Assembly (NCBI RefSeq): GCF_905171765.1
Contig: NC_053390.1
Location: forward strand, 308,640,984 to 308,704,983
Source: Bufo bufo
Lineage: Eukaryota > Chordata > Amphibia > Anura > Bufonidae
Length of the DNA: 64,000 nt
Direction of reading: 5' to 3'
Below are positions 44,925 through 56,400 of this stretch, piece by piece (within the stretch, counting starts at the first letter, position 1; each line of letters starts with the position of its first letter). Below the pieces are notes generated by a model. It ran no database searches. It was given only the letters and a program-made list of their open reading frames with translations, and was not told where the DNA came from. The position numbers were made by a program, and so were the translations under genes.

Positions 44925-45165
44925 ACTCTCCAGGGCCAGCGATCTCTCCGCTGCTACTCTCCAGGTCCAGCGATCTCTCCGCTGCTACTCTCCAGGTCCA
45001 GTGATCTCTCCGCTGCTACTCTCCAGGTCCAGCGATCTCTCCGCTGCTACTCTCCAGGTCCAGCGATCTCTCCGCTGCTACTCTCCAGGTCCAGCGATCT
45101 CTCCGCTGCTACTCTCCAGGTCCAGCGATCTCTCCGCTGCTACTCTCCAGGTCCAGTGATTTCTC
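44925..45165. repeat. 31-bp minisatellite, about eight copies
   Basis: Nearly identical 31-bp units around CAGCGATCTCTCCGCTGCTA followed by CTCTCCAGGTC. The repetitive protein frame across it is a by-product. Confidence 0.95.
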
Positions 45166-45492
45166 CTGCAGTCACACTCCCTGATCTTCTCTGGGCTCAT
45201 GCCGCATGCAGCCTCAGGTCATAGCGCGCACACTACTTTCTGGCGATGTACGCAGTCAGGACACAGCAGCGCAGCCCAGAAAAGACCAAGTAGGAGGGGG
45301 AGTACAGCGCTTCACTGACTGCTCCCCTCGACTCCTGCATACTAGTGAGCTCTTCTATAATGAAGCACTCACTAGTATTCGCTTTATAAGATGCACATAC
45401 ATTTTCACTGACAAGTTGGGTGAAAAAAGTGCATCTGATAAAGCAGAAAATATGCTATAAATTTGGTATCGCCAAGATTGTACTGATCCGAG

Positions 45493-47359
45493 TAAGGCCT
45501 CCTGCACACGACCGTTGTGTGCACCCATGGCCGTTGTGCCGTTTTCCGTTTTTTTTCGCGGACCCATTGACTTTCAATGGGTCCGTGGAAAAATCGGAAA
45601 ATGCACCGTTTTGCAGCCGCATCCGTGATCCGTGTTTCCTGGCCGTGAAAAAAATATGACCTGTCCTATTTTTTTCACGGCCAACGGCTCACGGACCCAT
45701 TCAAGTCAATGGGTCCGTGAAAGAACACGGATGCACACAAGATTGGCATCCGTGTCCGTGATCCGTGTCCGTAGGTTACTTTTTATACAGACGGATCCGA
45801 AGATCCGTCTGCATAAAAGCTTTTTCATAGCTGAGTTTTCACTTTGTGAAAACTCAGAACCGACAGTATATTCTAACACAGAGGCGTCCCCATGGTAATG
45901 GGGACGCTTCAGGTTAGAATATACTAAAAGAACTGTGTACATGACTGCCCCCTGCTGCCTGGCAGGTGCTGCCAGGCAGCAGGGGGCAACCCCCCCCCCT
46001 GTAGTTAACACATTGGTGGCCAGTGGGCCCCCCGTAGTTAACACATTGGTGGCCAGTGCGGCCGCCCCCCCCCCCCTCCCTCCCTTGTAGTTAACTCGTT
46101 GGTGGCCAGTGGGCCCCCCTCCCTCCCCTGTAGTTAACTCGTTGGTGGCCAGTGGGCCCTCTCCCCTCCCTCCCCCTCCTAATTAAAATCTCCCCCCCTA
46201 TCATTGGTGGCAGCGGAGAGTACCGATCGGAGTCCCAGTTTAATCGCTGGGGCTCCGATCGGTAACCATGGCAACCAGGACGCTACTGCTGTCCCGGTTG
46301 CCATGGTTACTTAGCAATTTGTAGAACCATTATACTTACCTGCGAGCTGCGATCTCTGCGTCCGGCCGGGAGCTCCTCCTACTGGTAAGTGACATGACCT
46401 GTCACTTACCAGTAGGAGGAGCTCCCGGCCGGACGCAGAGATTGCAGCTCGCAGGTAAGTATAATGGTTCTACAAATTGCTAAGTAACCATGGCAACCGG
46501 GACAGCAGTAGCGTCCTGGTTGCCATGGTTACCGATCGGAGCCCCAGCGATTAAACTGGGACTCCGATCGGTACTCTCCGCTGCCACCAATGATAGGGGG
46601 GGAGATTTTAATTAGGAGGGGGAGGGAGGGGAGAGGGCCCACTGGCCACCAACGAGTTAACTACAGGGGAGGGAGGGGGGGGGGGCGGCCGCACTGGCCA
46701 CCAATGTGTTAACTAGGGGGGGGGGCACTGGCCACCAATGAGTTAACTACAAGAGAGCGAGGGGGGGGGCGGCCGCACTGGCCACCAATGTGTTAACTAC
46801 AGGGGGGGGGGGCTGCCCCCTGCTGCCTGGCAGCACCTGCCAGGCAGCAGGGGGCAGTCATGTACACAGTTCTTTTAGTATATTCTAACCTGAAGCGTCC
46901 CCATCACCATGGGAACGCCTCTGTGTTAGAATATACTGTCGGATTTGAGTTTCACGATGTAACTCAAATCCGACGGTATATTCTAACATAGAGGCGTTCC
47001 CATGGTAATGGGGACGCTTCAAGTTAAAATATACCATCGGATTGGAGAAAACTCCGATCCTATGGTATATTAACTCCTGACTTTACATTGAAAGTCAATG
47101 GGGGACGGATCCGTTTGCAATTGCACCATATTGTGTCAACGTCAAACGGATCCGTCCCCATTGACTTGCATTGTAATTCAGGACGGATCCGTTTGGCTCC
47201 GCACGGCCAGTCGGACACCAAAACTACTTTTTTTTCATGTCCGTGGATCCTCCAAAAATCAAGGAAGACCCACGGACGAAAAAACGGTCACGGATCACGG
47301 AAAAACAGGACCCGTTTTTGCGGACCGCAAAAAAATACGGTCGTGTGCAGGAGGCCTAA
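45493..47359. mobile_element. 1.87-kb foldback element with a 1.09-kb palindromic core
   Basis: Ends TAAGGCCTCCTGCACACGAC and its complement, as in 15416-15644. The core 45853-46945 folds on a 5-nt centre (46395-46399). The arms carry CCATGGCAACC, a CCCTGCTGCCTGGCAG block and GTTAACACATTGGTGGCCAG in mirror order, with only scattered mismatches. The outer parts (45500-45850, 46950-47350) are rich in GGATCCGT and are less symmetric. Confidence 0.9.
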
Positions 47360-47384
47360 GGTTACTTTCACACCAGCATTTTTG

Positions 47385-47760
47385 CTGGATCCGTCATGGA
47401 TCAGTAAAAACACTTGTCATGATAATACAACCATCTGCATCTGTTATGAACGGATCCAGTTGTATTATCTTTAAAATAGCCAAGACGGATCCGTCATGAA
47501 CTTCATTGAAAGTAAATGGGGGACGGATCAATTTTCTATTGTCTCTGAGAAAACAGATCCATACTTATTGACTTACATCCGTCTTGCTTTGCATCTCAAG
47601 ACGCACTCAAAAATGCTGCTTGCTGAACGCAATGAAACAGAACGGAATGCATTCTGGTGCACTCAAATCCCTTCAATTCAGTTTTGTCCCCATTAACAAT
47701 GAATGGGGACAAAACTGAAGTGTTTTCCTCCGGTATTGAGATGTGCGAAAGTAGGCTATT
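47385..47760. repeat. Dispersed GGATCCGTCATG repeat
   Basis: Begins GTTACTTTCACACCAGCATT and ends TGCGAAAGTAGGC, with several GGATCCGTCATGGATC words. Likely another short non-autonomous element. Confidence 0.45.
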
Positions 47761-47764
47761 AAAG

Positions 47765-48573
47765 CCACCTAGTGGCATATTAAACTATTAACATAGCAAT
47801 GTTCAATAAACTACCTTCATTCCAGCAAGGGTCTTCTTTGTTTTATTCAAGTTGTCATTTTGATAAAAAAGCTATTTTCCAGATATGCTAATTAACCTTC
47901 AAGGTGCCCAGAGGGGCGTTATTTCTCTCCTCTAGTGCACAGTAACGCCCCCTGCAGTGCCCACCCCGCCTTTATTTCAAGCCCAGCATGCCTCCTTATA
48001 AATAAATGTACTTCCACATCTGAGCCGAACAGTGCCGCCCCCTCCGCTACGTCATGTAATTTATTCACCCCACGATCCTTGCATCCTCCTTCCATGCCCA
48101 TGAAATCTCGCGCAGCTGCAGTATCGCCGACTGCCTGGACCTGTCCGTGAGGGCAACAGCCTCAATAGTGTCACTGGGCATGCGCAGAGCCCAGTGACCT
48201 AATCAGAGCGCTGTTGCCTCTGCGGCTGCGCGAGATTTCATGGGCATGGAAGGAGGACGCAAGGATCGTGGGGTGAATAAATTACATGACGTTGTGGAGG
48301 GGGCAGCGCCGTTCGGCTCAGATGTACATTTATTTATGAGGAGGTGTGCAGGGCTTGAAATAAAGGTGGGCTGGGCACTGCAGGGGGGCTTACTGGGCAC
48401 TAGAGGAGAGGAAAATAGCCCCTCTGGGCACCTTGAAGGTTAATTAGCATATCTGAAAAATCGCTTTTTTTTATCAAAATGACAACTTGAATAAAAGAAA
48501 AGACCCTTGCTGGAATGAAGGTAGTTTATTGAACATTGCTATGTTAACAGTTTAATATGCTCAAACTAGGTGA
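47765..48573. mobile_element. Foldback element, about 800 bp
   Basis: The outer ends CACCTAGT and ACTAGGTG, then arms of about 390 bp, pair nearly throughout (for example AATAAACTACCTTCATTCCA and its complement). Centre near 48168. Non-coding; frames in the arms are mirror copies of each other. Confidence 0.88.
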
Positions 48574-48646
48574 CAGATTCCCTAGTTAAAGGTTATCATG
48601 TCATTAATTAGTGCACAGTTAAACCTTATTTGAAAGTTTAAAATGT

Positions 48647-48988
48647 AACTGTCATTTTATTTTTGTAATGTATCGGGGCAGTGATACTGACCATTTTTGT
48701 AATATAATTTAAATTGTACATTTCTATTAGAAAATTAGCTCTAAAGTGGCCCTTTCTCAGCCTTATCAGCGCTCCTCTGTCTTCTGCTTACATAACACAG
48801 TCAGTGTTGAGCGCGTCTCCACAGTTATATAAACAGAAGACAGAGGAGCGCTGCTAAGGCTCAAAATGGGCCACTTTAGAGCTATTTTTCTAATAGACAA
48901 TTTCAGTAATTAAAGTATATTATAAAAATGGTCAATATAACTGCCCTGATACATTACAAAAAAAAATAAAAAATGACAGTTACATTAT
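48647..48988. mobile_element. Foldback element, about 340 bp
   Basis: The arms begin AATGTAACTGTCATTTTATT and end with its complement. They meet near 48817 and include GCGCTCCTCTGTCTTCTG against CAGAAGACAGAGGAGCGC. Confidence 0.88.
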
Positions 48989-49053
48989 AAATTTTCCTGT
49001 TCCTCAACCTATATGTGATATGTTTTTCACAGATCTGAGACAGCTAAGGGTCT

Positions 49054-50871
49054 TTGCTGCACATACCTAAAATGGATGCTGCAGGCAGTGCAAAGAAGAG
49101 AAAAATTACAGATGAGAACAGGAAATTTAATGAGACCTGGACAGAAAAGTTCTTCTTTATTGAAGAAAGAGGAAAGCTAGTTTGCTTAATTTGCAAAAGT
49201 GTAGTTGCAGTGCCGAAGGAATTCAATGTTAAGCGGCACTACGAAACCAAACATTCCAATTTTGAGCAATTTAAGGGAGAATTGCGCAAACAGAAGATCT
49301 TATCTTTACAGCGCAGCTTAACTGTACAGCAGACTATGTTCACCAAGATATCTAAAGAAAGTGAAATGGCTATGGAAGTTAGTTATGAAATATCAGAATT
49401 AATTGCAAAGTCTTCCAGACCATTCACAGATGGTGACTTTGTAAAAAAGTGCCTCGTTGTTTCTTCACAGAAACTATGCCCAGAGTCTGTTAAAAAATTT
49501 GAATCTATTAGCCTAAGTCGTATGACTGTTCAACGCAGGATTGCTGATATGGCTGCAGATGTTTCAGGACAGACAGAAGAAAAGGCAAAAAAATTTCTTT
49601 TCTTTTCTCTGGCAGCAGATGAGTCAACAGATATCAGTTCCACTGCTCAACTACTGGTTTTTATTCGGGGGATCACCACAGATTTTCATATTTTTGAGGG
49701 ATTACTTGGAATGATCTCATTTCAAGGGCAAACAAAGGGAAGTGATTTGTTAAGCGGTATATTGGAATTATGTGCCAAGATGGATCTAGATTTAAGTAAG
49801 CTAGTTGGAATTGTTACTGATGGAGCTCCAGCCATGATAGGCTCCAAAAGTGGTATGGTTTCTTTGTTAAGGCAACACCTCGGAGAGCACAAGCACCATC
49901 TGATTCAGTTTCATTGCATCATCCACCAACAATCCCTGTGTGGAAAAGAGCTTGGATTTGAAAATGTAATGAAAGTTGTTGTCAGTGTTGTCAACTTCAT
50001 AAAATCGCGAGGACTTAACCATCGGCAGTTTAAATCTTTTCTAGAAGAGATTGATGCTGAATATCAGGACCTAGTTTTTTATACAGAAGTAAGGTGGATG
50101 AGCCGGGGGAAAACCTTGCAACGTTTTTTTGAATTGTTGGAAGAAATAAAATTATTTCTTGTTCGGAAGGATAAAATAGTTGAAGAACTACAAGATGACA
50201 AGTGGCTGTGTGACCTTGCTTTCTTGGTAGACATCACACAACATCTGAATGCACTGAATGCAAAACTACAAGGGAAAAATCAGTTTGTTAGTAATCTTTG
50301 TAACTATATCTTTGCATTTCAATCCAAACTAAAATTGTTCCAATCTCACCTTGAAAATGGCAATCTTGTGCATTTCCCAGCATGCAGACAAAAATGTGTC
50401 AGTGGCGCAAACATGTCTGAGTATGTCGCAAAACTTGCACATCTCCAGTCCATATTTGAGCACCGCTTCACTGATTTTAAAAATGAGAAAAAGGGTTTTG
50501 AAATGTTTGCAGACCCATTTTCAGTTATTCCTGATGAAGCACCCCCAGAATTCCAACTGGAACTCATTGATCTTCAGTCATGTGACAGTCTACGAAACAA
50601 GTTTAAGGAAGGGGATTTACTTAACTTCTATAAATGTGTGCCAGGAGATGAATATCCCAAATTGTGTGAAAGAGCAGCTATTTATGCCTGCCTGTTTGGG
50701 TCAACATACTCTTGCGAGCAGGCATTTTCTATTATGAACATTAGCAAATCAAAATTTAGGAGTAGACTTACTAATGAGAATCTTCAGTCAATTCTGCAAC
50801 TAGCCACAACTGAACTGAGACCTAACATCCAAAAACTTGCGAAAAATATGCAACCCCAGAAATCACACTAA
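49054..50871 (+). CDS. hAT transposase with BED finger (intact)
   Basis: 605 residues. The start could be the first Met or Met7 (MDAAGSAKKRK, 49072). A BED-type zinc finger lies at about residues 33-70 (C44, C47, H62, H67) and should bind the element ends. The RNase H-like core has the first catalytic aspartate in AADESTDIS (about 189) and the second in GIVTDGAPAM (about 254). The RW motif (EVRWMSRG) follows. The C-terminal hAT dimerisation region holds YSCEQAFSIMNISKSKFRSRL. It most resembles the transposases that gave rise to vertebrate GTF2IRD2/ZBED5-like genes. With no stop, matching termini and a perfect target duplication, it may be functional. Confidence 0.93.
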   Translation: MLHIPKMDAAGSAKKRKITDENRKFNETWTEKFFFIEERGKLVCLICKSVVAVPKEFNVKRHYETKHSNFEQFKGELRKQKILSLQRSLTVQQTMFTKISKESEMAMEVSYEISELIAKSSRPFTDGDFVKKCLVVSSQKLCPESVKKFESISLSRMTVQRRIADMAADVSGQTEEKAKKFLFFSLAADESTDISSTAQLLVFIRGITTDFHIFEGLLGMISFQGQTKGSDLLSGILELCAKMDLDLSKLVGIVTDGAPAMIGSKSGMVSLLRQHLGEHKHHLIQFHCIIHQQSLCGKELGFENVMKVVVSVVNFIKSRGLNHRQFKSFLEEIDAEYQDLVFYTEVRWMSRGKTLQRFFELLEEIKLFLVRKDKIVEELQDDKWLCDLAFLVDITQHLNALNAKLQGKNQFVSNLCNYIFAFQSKLKLFQSHLENGNLVHFPACRQKCVSGANMSEYVAKLAHLQSIFEHRFTDFKNEKKGFEMFADPFSVIPDEAPPEFQLELIDLQSCDSLRNKFKEGDLLNFYKCVPGDEYPKLCERAAIYACLFGSTYSCEQAFSIMNISKSKFRSRLTNENLQSILQLATTELRPNIQKLAKNMQPQKSH

Positions 50872-51647
50872 CTCCTCTTTCACAAACTAAAATTTGGTGA
50901 AATCAACACCCAGTTGCTTTTATATTTGCAGTTCTAAAGTTTATTTTACTAATCTCTAATTAACATTTAATTAGTACTGTACTGTGCAGTATATGTTATT
51001 TAACTGTTACTGGTATGTAAACCTTGTTCTGTTTATTGTGAGCAGGATACATAAATAAACTGCATAACACAGCATATATTTGTACTCCCAATCCTGTTAT
51101 GAGGAATTTTCTCATATTTTTCATGGCTTTTTAGTAGGCCTCTGTGCCATTCAAAACATGCAGTGGTGCATGAAAATTGTAGTATGAATTAATTGGCAAT
51201 CCAATGGCGGGTTTACACAGCCTGATTGTAGGTTATCAGGTACGAATGTTACTATGAATGCTTGTTCCTGATAATCGGCCTATGTAAGTGTGCTGCCGAT
51301 TGGGTGAATTGATCTGTCATGCAGCACATTAAATCTGTGAACAAAGCTCTGCTGTCCAGAAACAATGAATCTGTATGAGGATGAGAGATGGTAGTAGCAA
51401 TGTAAATGAAGCTTTTCACCTCAACTGATGAGCAGGCAGTTATTGGGAAGGAACCGTTCATAATCAACTGCTCCATCTGCTCCTGTGTGGTATTGCTATA
51501 TGAATGCATCAATGTATACTAAATATTAATGATGCAAAACAAGTTATAGTTTTCATGCAGTAAACTTTTACAGTTTAAGCAGCTCAATTTTTTTTTGTGG
51601 CCCCAGGAGACAGAACAATGCGACAATGCGGCCCTCAGACCAAAATA
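50872..51647. other. 3' non-coding part of the hAT element
   Basis: No gene. A shallow inverted repeat around 51225-51290 (TTATCAGGTACGAATG / CTTGTTCCTGATAA). Ends in the right inverted terminus. Confidence 0.5.
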
Positions 51648-53489
51648 GGTTGTGCACCCCTGGTGTAGGGGCTTGTGCCCCCTGATAGAGTAGGGGCTTG
51701 TGCCCCCTGATAGTGTAGGGGCTTGTGCCCCCTTATAGTGTAGGGGCTTGTGCCCCCTTATCTGTGCCACCTTATATATCCCCTTATATAATCCCCCTTA
51801 GATATGATTAATGTATACATGTGTATGGATGTGCCCCAAGCATCAATACGCATGTATATTATATATATCCCCCCCCCCCCCTCCTACAACTGAAACCAGG
51901 TGCATCAGTGTGAATGTGCCCCAAGCATTCACACCGATGCAATCTGGCTAATTACATCAGAATGACCAGACAAGGGTCCGGTCATCCTGATGGATACAAA
52001 GAGCTCAGATTCAACAGAATCGGAGCCCTTTGTTGTAATTATCCCCAGCGCCGCTGGAGATAATTACACATGATAAAAGAAGGGGAGAAGCCTCTCCTCC
52101 TTCTATTATGTGCATTCCGACAGTGCGATTACTATCGCACTGTCCGGAATGCGAGGTGCAGCAGGCGGGAGATCAAAGCCTTCTCCCGCCTGTCTGCAGC
52201 GCGTCCCCGATGTGCTGGCCGGCGCAGTGACGTCATATCACTGCGCCGGCCCACGTGGATGATGGGGGCGCGCGCGCGCCCCCTGGTGGCGCGGGAGTGC
52301 GGGCCGCTGGGGGATAAATAACCACTCTGTTAGTTAGATCTGGGCCCCCACCTGGAAGAGGAGCGCGTCCTGCGCTCAGGCAGGAGAGGGCCCCCCCCAC
52401 CTTGAGAAGCGCATCGGCGCTTAGGACGCGGCCCCTTCCTCCGGCCCAAGGAAGTTAGGATCGGGGCCCCCACTGGAGAGTGCATCGGCGCTCAGGACAT
52501 CGGGACACCCCCCCCCCACCTTATAGAGGAGCGCGTCCTGCGCTGACCCGACCGGACCCAACCCCTGCAGCCCTTACCCCCCCTTCAGGAGGAGAGCGCA
52601 TCCTGCGCTCAGGAAGAGGGACCCTGCCGGACATCTCCACCCCTGGACGGACGAGCAGAACCCTAAGTATCACCCCCTTTATCCTAACCCTGTTACCCCT
52701 GGTCACCCCTGGTTACCCCTGGTCTCCCCTGGTTACCCCTGGTCTTCCCTGGTTACCCCTGGTCTCCCCTGGTTACCCCTGGTCTCCCCTGGTCTCCCCT
52801 GGTCACCCCTGGTCTCCCCTGGTCTCCCCTGGTCACCCCTGGTTCCCTGTGTGCCTACTCTCCCCTGGTTCACCCCCCCATAGACCCCTGTACCCTGAAT
52901 AACCCCTGATCCACCCCTATCCACACCACCTCCCCTGATCAACCCTTTATTACCCTGATCCCTGGTTAACCCTATATCCCCTGATCCCCTACTGACCCCT
53001 GGAACCCTAACCCTGATTAACCCCTAGTGGTTACCCTGGTCCTGTAGAGCATGCTTCTGCTCTGCAAACAAATCCTTTTAACCCTTCGTCATACCCCGTA
53101 GGGACAGTGAATAGTCAGGTGGGGTGGGTTCATATACTTGAATGTGTGAATTGTATAGTTAGTTGATGGGTAGAATTGGGAATGGGTAGTGTAGTTTAGG
53201 ATGGTATATTTAGTGCTGTATTGTAGTGTATTGTTAGTGTATTGCTTGGTGTAATAAATAGTTATATTTGTACCCTTTTGTGTAGCGTGTACTTGTTAGC
53301 GGTAGCGAGTTAGTAAGGCGCATGCAGTTAGCATAAGTGATCAGTGTAGAGCATAGCGAAGGTATTGTTATTATTATATAAAGGCATAAATGGGCGGAGT
53401 TATCACTAGGTGGCTCCTCCCATTTATGAATATTAATTATCGGTATTTGCATAAATATTGGTGATTAATATTCCCCCCTTTACACCAGC

Positions 53490-56400
53490 TATCCCAGGTG
53501 TCCTTCCAAGACGTCATTCGTCTTCCAGTGACAGAAAAGCCGCCAGCTGCAGTCAGCGGACGTCCGTCGGTGACCCGGCCACAAGTGCCCTGGTGGGAAG
53601 AGCTCCATGTGGGGGACGAGACTACCCCCCAACAACAACAAGAAGGGATTATACAGCTTGTCAAAGAGTACCACCAGGCCTTCAGTAAGCATGCTACTGA
53701 TTATGGAGAGGTGAGTGCCATACAACACACCATACCTACTGGCTCTCATCCTCCTATCAAGGAGAGATACAGACCCTTACCACCTACTTCATATCAGACT
53801 GTAAATGAAATGATCCAAGAGATGAAAGACTCTAATGTAATCCGGGACAGCCGTAGTCCGTGGGCTGCCCCCCTGGTCCTTGTAAAGAAGAAGGACGGTG
53901 GTATCCGTTTCTGTGTGGATTATAGGAAAATTAATCAAATAACCCACAAAGATGCATACCCACTGCCCCGCATTGAGGAGTCACTAACTGCTCTGGGCTC
54001 CTCTGCCTATTTCTCCACATTGGACCTGACCAGTGGCTACTGGCAAGTACCCATGGCCCCTGCAGATAGGGAAAAGACTGCTTTCACTACTCCCATGGGC
54101 CTGTTCGAATTCAATTGTATGCCGTTCGGGCTATGTAATGCCCCAGGAACTTTTCAGAGACTAATGGAACGGTGTTTGGGTCACAAAAACTTCGAAACAG
54201 TGCTGCTGTATCTAGATGACGTCATTGTGTACTCAAAAACATATGAGGACCATCTGAAACATTTGGCAGAAGTATTTGAAATCCTTATCAAATATGGCTT
54301 GAAGGTAAAGCCATCCAAGTGTCACCTGCTCAAACCTGCAGTAAGATACCTGGGGCATGTGGTCAGCGGAGAGGGCGTGCAACCTGACCCTGATAAGCTA
54401 GCGGCTGTCCGTAATTGGCCGGTTCCTACTACCGTCAAGGAAGTGAGGGGTTTCCTTCGTTTTGCCGGCTACTATAGACGTTTTATCCCCCATTTTGCTC
54501 AAATAGCTGATCCTATCCAGGAGCTCTTGAGGGGGCAACCCAAGAAAAGTCCTAGAACTCCTGTGCCCATTGAGTGGAATGAGGAAAGAGAGATAGCGTT
54601 CCAATTGCTAAAAAAGAAACTGACCGAGCCTCCTGTGTTAGGTTATCCAGACTACAGCAAGCCCTTCCATCTGTATACTGATGCTAGCAAGCGAGGCCTG
54701 GGAGCTGTGTTAGCCCAGGTCCAAGAGGGAAAAGAGAGAGTGATAGCTTATGCAAGCCGCTCCCTGAAAGGAGCTGAGAAAAATGACCAGAATTATAGTT
54801 CCTTCAAACTAGAGTTCCTGGCATTAGTGTGGGCAGTGACGGAAAAATTCAAAGATTATCTAGCCGCCACCCCGTTCATTGCATTCACTGACAATAACCC
54901 TCTGGCACATCTAAATACAGCTAAATTAGGGGCCTTGGAGCAGAGATGGGCCTCTCGCCTCGCCAACTATGATTTCTCTGTAAAATATCGTGCTGGACGT
55001 ACTAATGATAATGCTGATGCTTTATCCAGGCTTCCCACAGAGACAGCTCCTGATGATGTGCGAGATGCTTGGGAAGATGTAGAGATGCCGGCTTTCTATA
55101 ACAAATTTGCTCAACAGGATCAGGCTCGAGCTACCAATGACAGAGCTGCAGTTCCTTCACCCTCCAGTAGGCCTGATCCTAAAGAAGAATGGTGGGTGAA
55201 ACTACAGTCTGAAAGTAGAGTGCTGGGTGAGTTGTTGGACTTCATTACTAGTGGCAGAGCCCCTGAGAGGATTCGGCGTAAGAGTGCAGATCCTGAACTC
55301 ATCAAACTGTGGAGACAGCGCCATCAACTCTTCATACAAAAGGGCCTATTGCTACGGAGAAGCCTAGACCCAGTGTCCAACGAGAGAGTGCACCAGATTC
55401 TCATACCCCGACGAGATGCAGGTATGGTGTTGGAGATGTACCACAATCAATCCGGTCACTTTGGGGTCCAAAAGACTGAGGCTACTATCCGCCAGCGGTT
55501 TTACTGGATGGGCATGAGAGAAGACATGGAGAAGTGGTGTCGGGAGTGTGTAGCCTGTGCCTTAAAATGAAGTGAGCACCATGATCAGAGGGCACCACTG
55601 AGACCCATTGTAAGTACTCGTCCTCTTGAACTTGTCGCCATCGACCATGTGAAACTGGAGCCTAGTCGCTCAGGGTATGCTTATGCCATGACTATTATTG
55701 ACCATTTCACTAAGTTTGTTGTAGCGGTGCCTGTGAGAGACCAGACAGCCAAGACTACAGCCGAACTGTTCTGGAAGCACTTCCTCCTGCCCTACGGATG
55801 TCCAGAAAAGATCCTCACCGATCAAGGACCTGCTTTTGAGTCCCATCTGTTCCATGAACTGTGCCGCTTACACAACTGTAAGAAGATCCGGACAACGGCC
55901 TACCATCCGCAAGGTAATGGATTATGTGAAAAAATGAATCAGACCTTGATAGAGATGCTGAGGGCCGTGCCTCCTGAAACCAGAGAAGATTGGCCCAGTC
56001 TGTTGCCACAGCTCATGTTCACATACAATCATACCATACATTGTTCCACTGGGTATACCCCTTTTTACTTGATGTTTGGGCGCCAAGGGACATTGCCTGC
56101 TGATCATTCATTGGACATACACGTACCTGATTGCATTAACCCATTACCTAACACCGACTGGGTTGCTGAACATCAAAGGCGATTGAATACAGCCAAAGCC
56201 ATTGTTCAGGAGCGTATGGACTATGCTAGGGACCGACAGCAGAGAGACTATGATCAAGCAGCCCATGCAGAACCCTTGACAATAGGGGCCGTGGTATGGT
56301 TAAAGAATAACCGCCGTACCAGTAAATTGGACAGTAAGTGGGAGCGAAGTCCTTATGTTGTCACTGCAATCCCAAATGTTGGAACTCACACTTATGAGAT

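Larger units (their letters stand above)
42229..51662 (+). mobile_element. hAT transposon (Buster/Charlie type), 9.4 kb, complete ends
   Basis: 15-bp inverted ends CAGGGGTGCACAACC at 42229-42243 and 51648-51662. The 8-bp duplication GTGTAGGG (42221-42228, 51663-51670) matches the nnnTAnnn preference reported for Buster-type hATs. It inserted in the LTR minisatellite. It carries one intact transposase gene plus six foldback elements that make up much of its length. The subterminal GGGCCGCAT is also shared between both ends. Confidence 0.95.
32874..53484 (+). mobile_element. Gag-only LTR element with 2.1-kb LTRs (non-autonomous)
   Basis: LTRs are at 32874-35026 and 41943-53484, the latter split by a hAT element. 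The target duplication CCAGC is at 32869-32873 and 53485-53489. Interior: a leader, one Gag-like gene (35230-36615), a CR1 LINE inserted at 37291-40150, non-coding sequence with a 140-bp tandem repeat, and a G-rich tract before the 3' LTR. No protease, RT or integrase motif was found in any frame of the interior apart from the LINE. It must have been copied by another element's enzymes. By eye the LTRs differ by about nine substitutions and several indels. Confidence 0.9.
41943..53484 (+). repeat. 3' giant LTR, split by a hAT element
   Basis: LTR parts 41943-42228 and 51671-53484 total 2100 bp after removal of the hAT element and one GTGTAGGG copy. The 53-bp shortfall relative to the 5' LTR comes from minisatellite copy number, a 12-bp loss after the TATA-like box, and a 16-bp loss near 53229. 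Confidence 0.93.

Noticed and set aside
44808..45224. Repetitive 138-residue open frame
   Set aside because: It is a translation of the 31-bp minisatellite; a unit length not divisible by three means the frame rotates from copy to copy.
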